Of a stretch of DNA of 6,575 nt, positions 5,920 to 6,575 are shown one piece after another. The notes below the pieces were generated by a model. It saw only the letters and a program-made list of their open reading frames with translations, did no database searches and was not told the DNA's origin. Made by a program: the position numbers and the translations under genes. Each line of letters starts with the position of its first letter. The first letter of the stretch is position 1. Origin of the DNA: Lachnospiraceae bacterium UBA1778 (lineage in GTDB: Bacteria; Bacillota; Clostridia; Lachnospirales; Lachnospiraceae); contig DCGM01000033.1 in assembly GCA_002315255.1 (NCBI GenBank), positions 35,569 to 42,143 of the forward strand, read 5' to 3'.

Positions 5920-6444
5920 GTGAGACTGCGACCATATAAGAGCTGTGATGCTAAAAAGATTATTAGCTGGATAAGGGATGAAGATGTCTTTCATAAGTGG
6001 GGCGGAGATCATTTTGGTTCGTACCCTATCAGTGCAGAGATTGTTGATAACAAATATTTTAAGGATAACGGCGATTGCAAAGAGGAAGATAACTTCTATC
6101 CTTGGATTGCATTTACAGATGAGGACGGTGTTGTTGGACATTTTATCATGAGATATATTCATGGGGATAACAAAGTTCTTCGTTTTGGCTGGGTAATAGT
6201 TGACGACTCCATCAGAGGAAAAGGTTATGGAACAAGTATGTTGCGAGCGGGACTTGATTATGCTTTTAACATCCTAGGTGTTCAGACTGTAACAATCGGT
6301 GTATTTGAACATAATGATATAGCTTATAACTGTTATAAAAAAGTTGGCTTCGCCCGCAAAGAGATTGTTCCACATGATAGAGACAATATTATTGAAATGG
6401 TCATTACAAAAGAGGAATATCTTGCTTTGACAAAGTTGCAGTAG
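5920..6444 (+). CDS. GNAT-family N-acetyltransferase
   Basis: This 174-residue single-domain GNAT protein transfers an acetyl group from acetyl-CoA to an amine on an unknown substrate. The opening LRPYKSCDAKKIISWI is typical of a Clostridia subgroup. The acetyl-CoA pyrophosphate-binding motif A is VIVDDSIRGKGYG (residues 92-104, R99-G-K-G-Y-G104), and motif B is NDIAYNCYKKVGF (132-144). The start is GTG at 5920, supported by AGAGG (5907-5911) eight bases upstream. The nearer ATG at 5913 is out of frame and stops after eight codons. Codon use is much more AT-rich than in the preceding genes (sampled lines have 22-23 G+C per 60 against 33 in the glucosidase gene), which suggests acquisition from elsewhere. 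The substrate could be an antibiotic, a polyamine or a protein N-terminus. Confidence 0.9.
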   Translation: MRLRPYKSCDAKKIISWIRDEDVFHKWGGDHFGSYPISAEIVDNKYFKDNGDCKEEDNFYPWIAFTDEDGVVGHFIMRYIHGDNKVLRFGWVIVDDSIRGKGYGTSMLRAGLDYAFNILGVQTVTIGVFEHNDIAYNCYKKVGFARKEIVPHDRDNIIEMVITKEEYLALTKLQ

Positions 6445-6460
6445 ATTTTTTCCTTCCACT

Positions 6461-6487
6461 GTAACCGCTTAATTATTTAGCGGTTAC
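6461..6487 (+). terminator. 9-bp hairpin after the GNAT gene
   Basis: GTAACCGCT (6461-6469) pairs perfectly with AGCGGTTAC (6479-6487) around a 9-base AT loop. It begins 17 bases after the stop codon and abuts the larger inverted repeat that follows. It lacks a downstream U-tract, so it probably assists the next hairpin rather than terminating alone. Confidence 0.5.
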
Positions 6488-6532
6488 ATAAAAAATAAGA
6501 CTGAGGATTGAATCCTCAGTCTTATTTTTTAT
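6488..6532. terminator. Perfect 45-base inverted repeat, bidirectional intrinsic terminator
   Basis: The arms 6488-6509 and 6511-6532 are perfectly complementary over 22 bases around a single central G (6510). The GC-containing core is GACTGAGGATT paired with AATCCTCAGTC, flanked by A-runs on the left and TTATTTTTT on the right. On either strand the stem is therefore followed by a U-tract, which is the classic form of a shared terminator between convergent genes. The last 43 bases of the window beyond it return to GC-rich sequence and are too short to identify a gene. Confidence 0.92.
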
Positions 6533-6575
6533 GTTCGGGCAGAGCTGCCTTTATAGGCCGCCTGCAGCGAGTAGG

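Noticed and set aside
5860..6162. Minus-strand 100-residue frame opposite the GNAT gene
   Set aside because: The + strand GNAT frame has catalytic motifs and a ribosome binding site, while this frame has neither recognisable motifs nor a good start.
1..6575. CRISPR arrays, tRNA/rRNA genes, transposases, toxin-antitoxin or phage defence modules
   Set aside because: No spaced direct-repeat array, cloverleaf, rRNA-like tract or recognisable mobile or defence protein was seen in reading both strands.

Overview
The window looks like a chromosomal segment of a Gram-positive Clostridia-type bacterium, possibly a member of the Lachnospiraceae. This is inferred from strong AGGAGG-type ribosome binding sites, TTGnnn/TATAAT-like promoters, intrinsic terminators with U-tracts, and the protein types present (LURP-one/YxjI protein, AraC-GyrI regulator, GH13 glucosidase with an MFS porter). 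Most of the window is moderately GC-rich (one 60-base line of the glucosidase gene counts 33 G+C). The segment holding the last gene is clearly more AT-rich (22-23 G+C per 60 bases in two sampled lines).

Layout, all genes on the + strand: (1) the 3' end of a large surface protein whose start lies upstream of the window. It has three visible beta-rich repeat units and ends in one membrane helix with a basic tail (1-845). A long hairpin follows it. (2) An AraC-family regulator with a C-terminal GyrI-like effector domain (996-1877), preceded by an extended -10 promoter and containing a striking in-frame internal ribosome binding site. (3) A LURP-one/YxjI-like protein (1992-2468) with its own promoter and a textbook terminator. 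(4-5) A two-gene operon of an MFS sugar-porter-like transporter (2640-4106) and a cytoplasmic GH13 alpha-glucosidase (4109-5785), separated by 2 bases. (6) A GNAT acetyltransferase with a GTG start (5920-6444) in AT-rich DNA, closed by a 9-bp hairpin and an adjoining perfect 45-base inverted repeat that can act as a bidirectional terminator.

The only clear functional unit is the transporter-glucosidase pair. The porter probably imports a short alpha-glucoside unphosphorylated, and the enzyme, which has no signal peptide, hydrolyses it inside the cell. The Val directly after the catalytic Asp favours an alpha-1,6 (isomaltose-type) substrate. The other genes are single transcription units with no obvious link to that operon. 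No RNA genes, CRISPR arrays, transposases or phage genes were seen, and no intergenic gap exceeds 300 bases. I found no convincing undescribed multi-gene system. The best leads are the internal start in the AraC-GyrI gene, the repeat-containing surface protein, and the AT-rich GNAT island.
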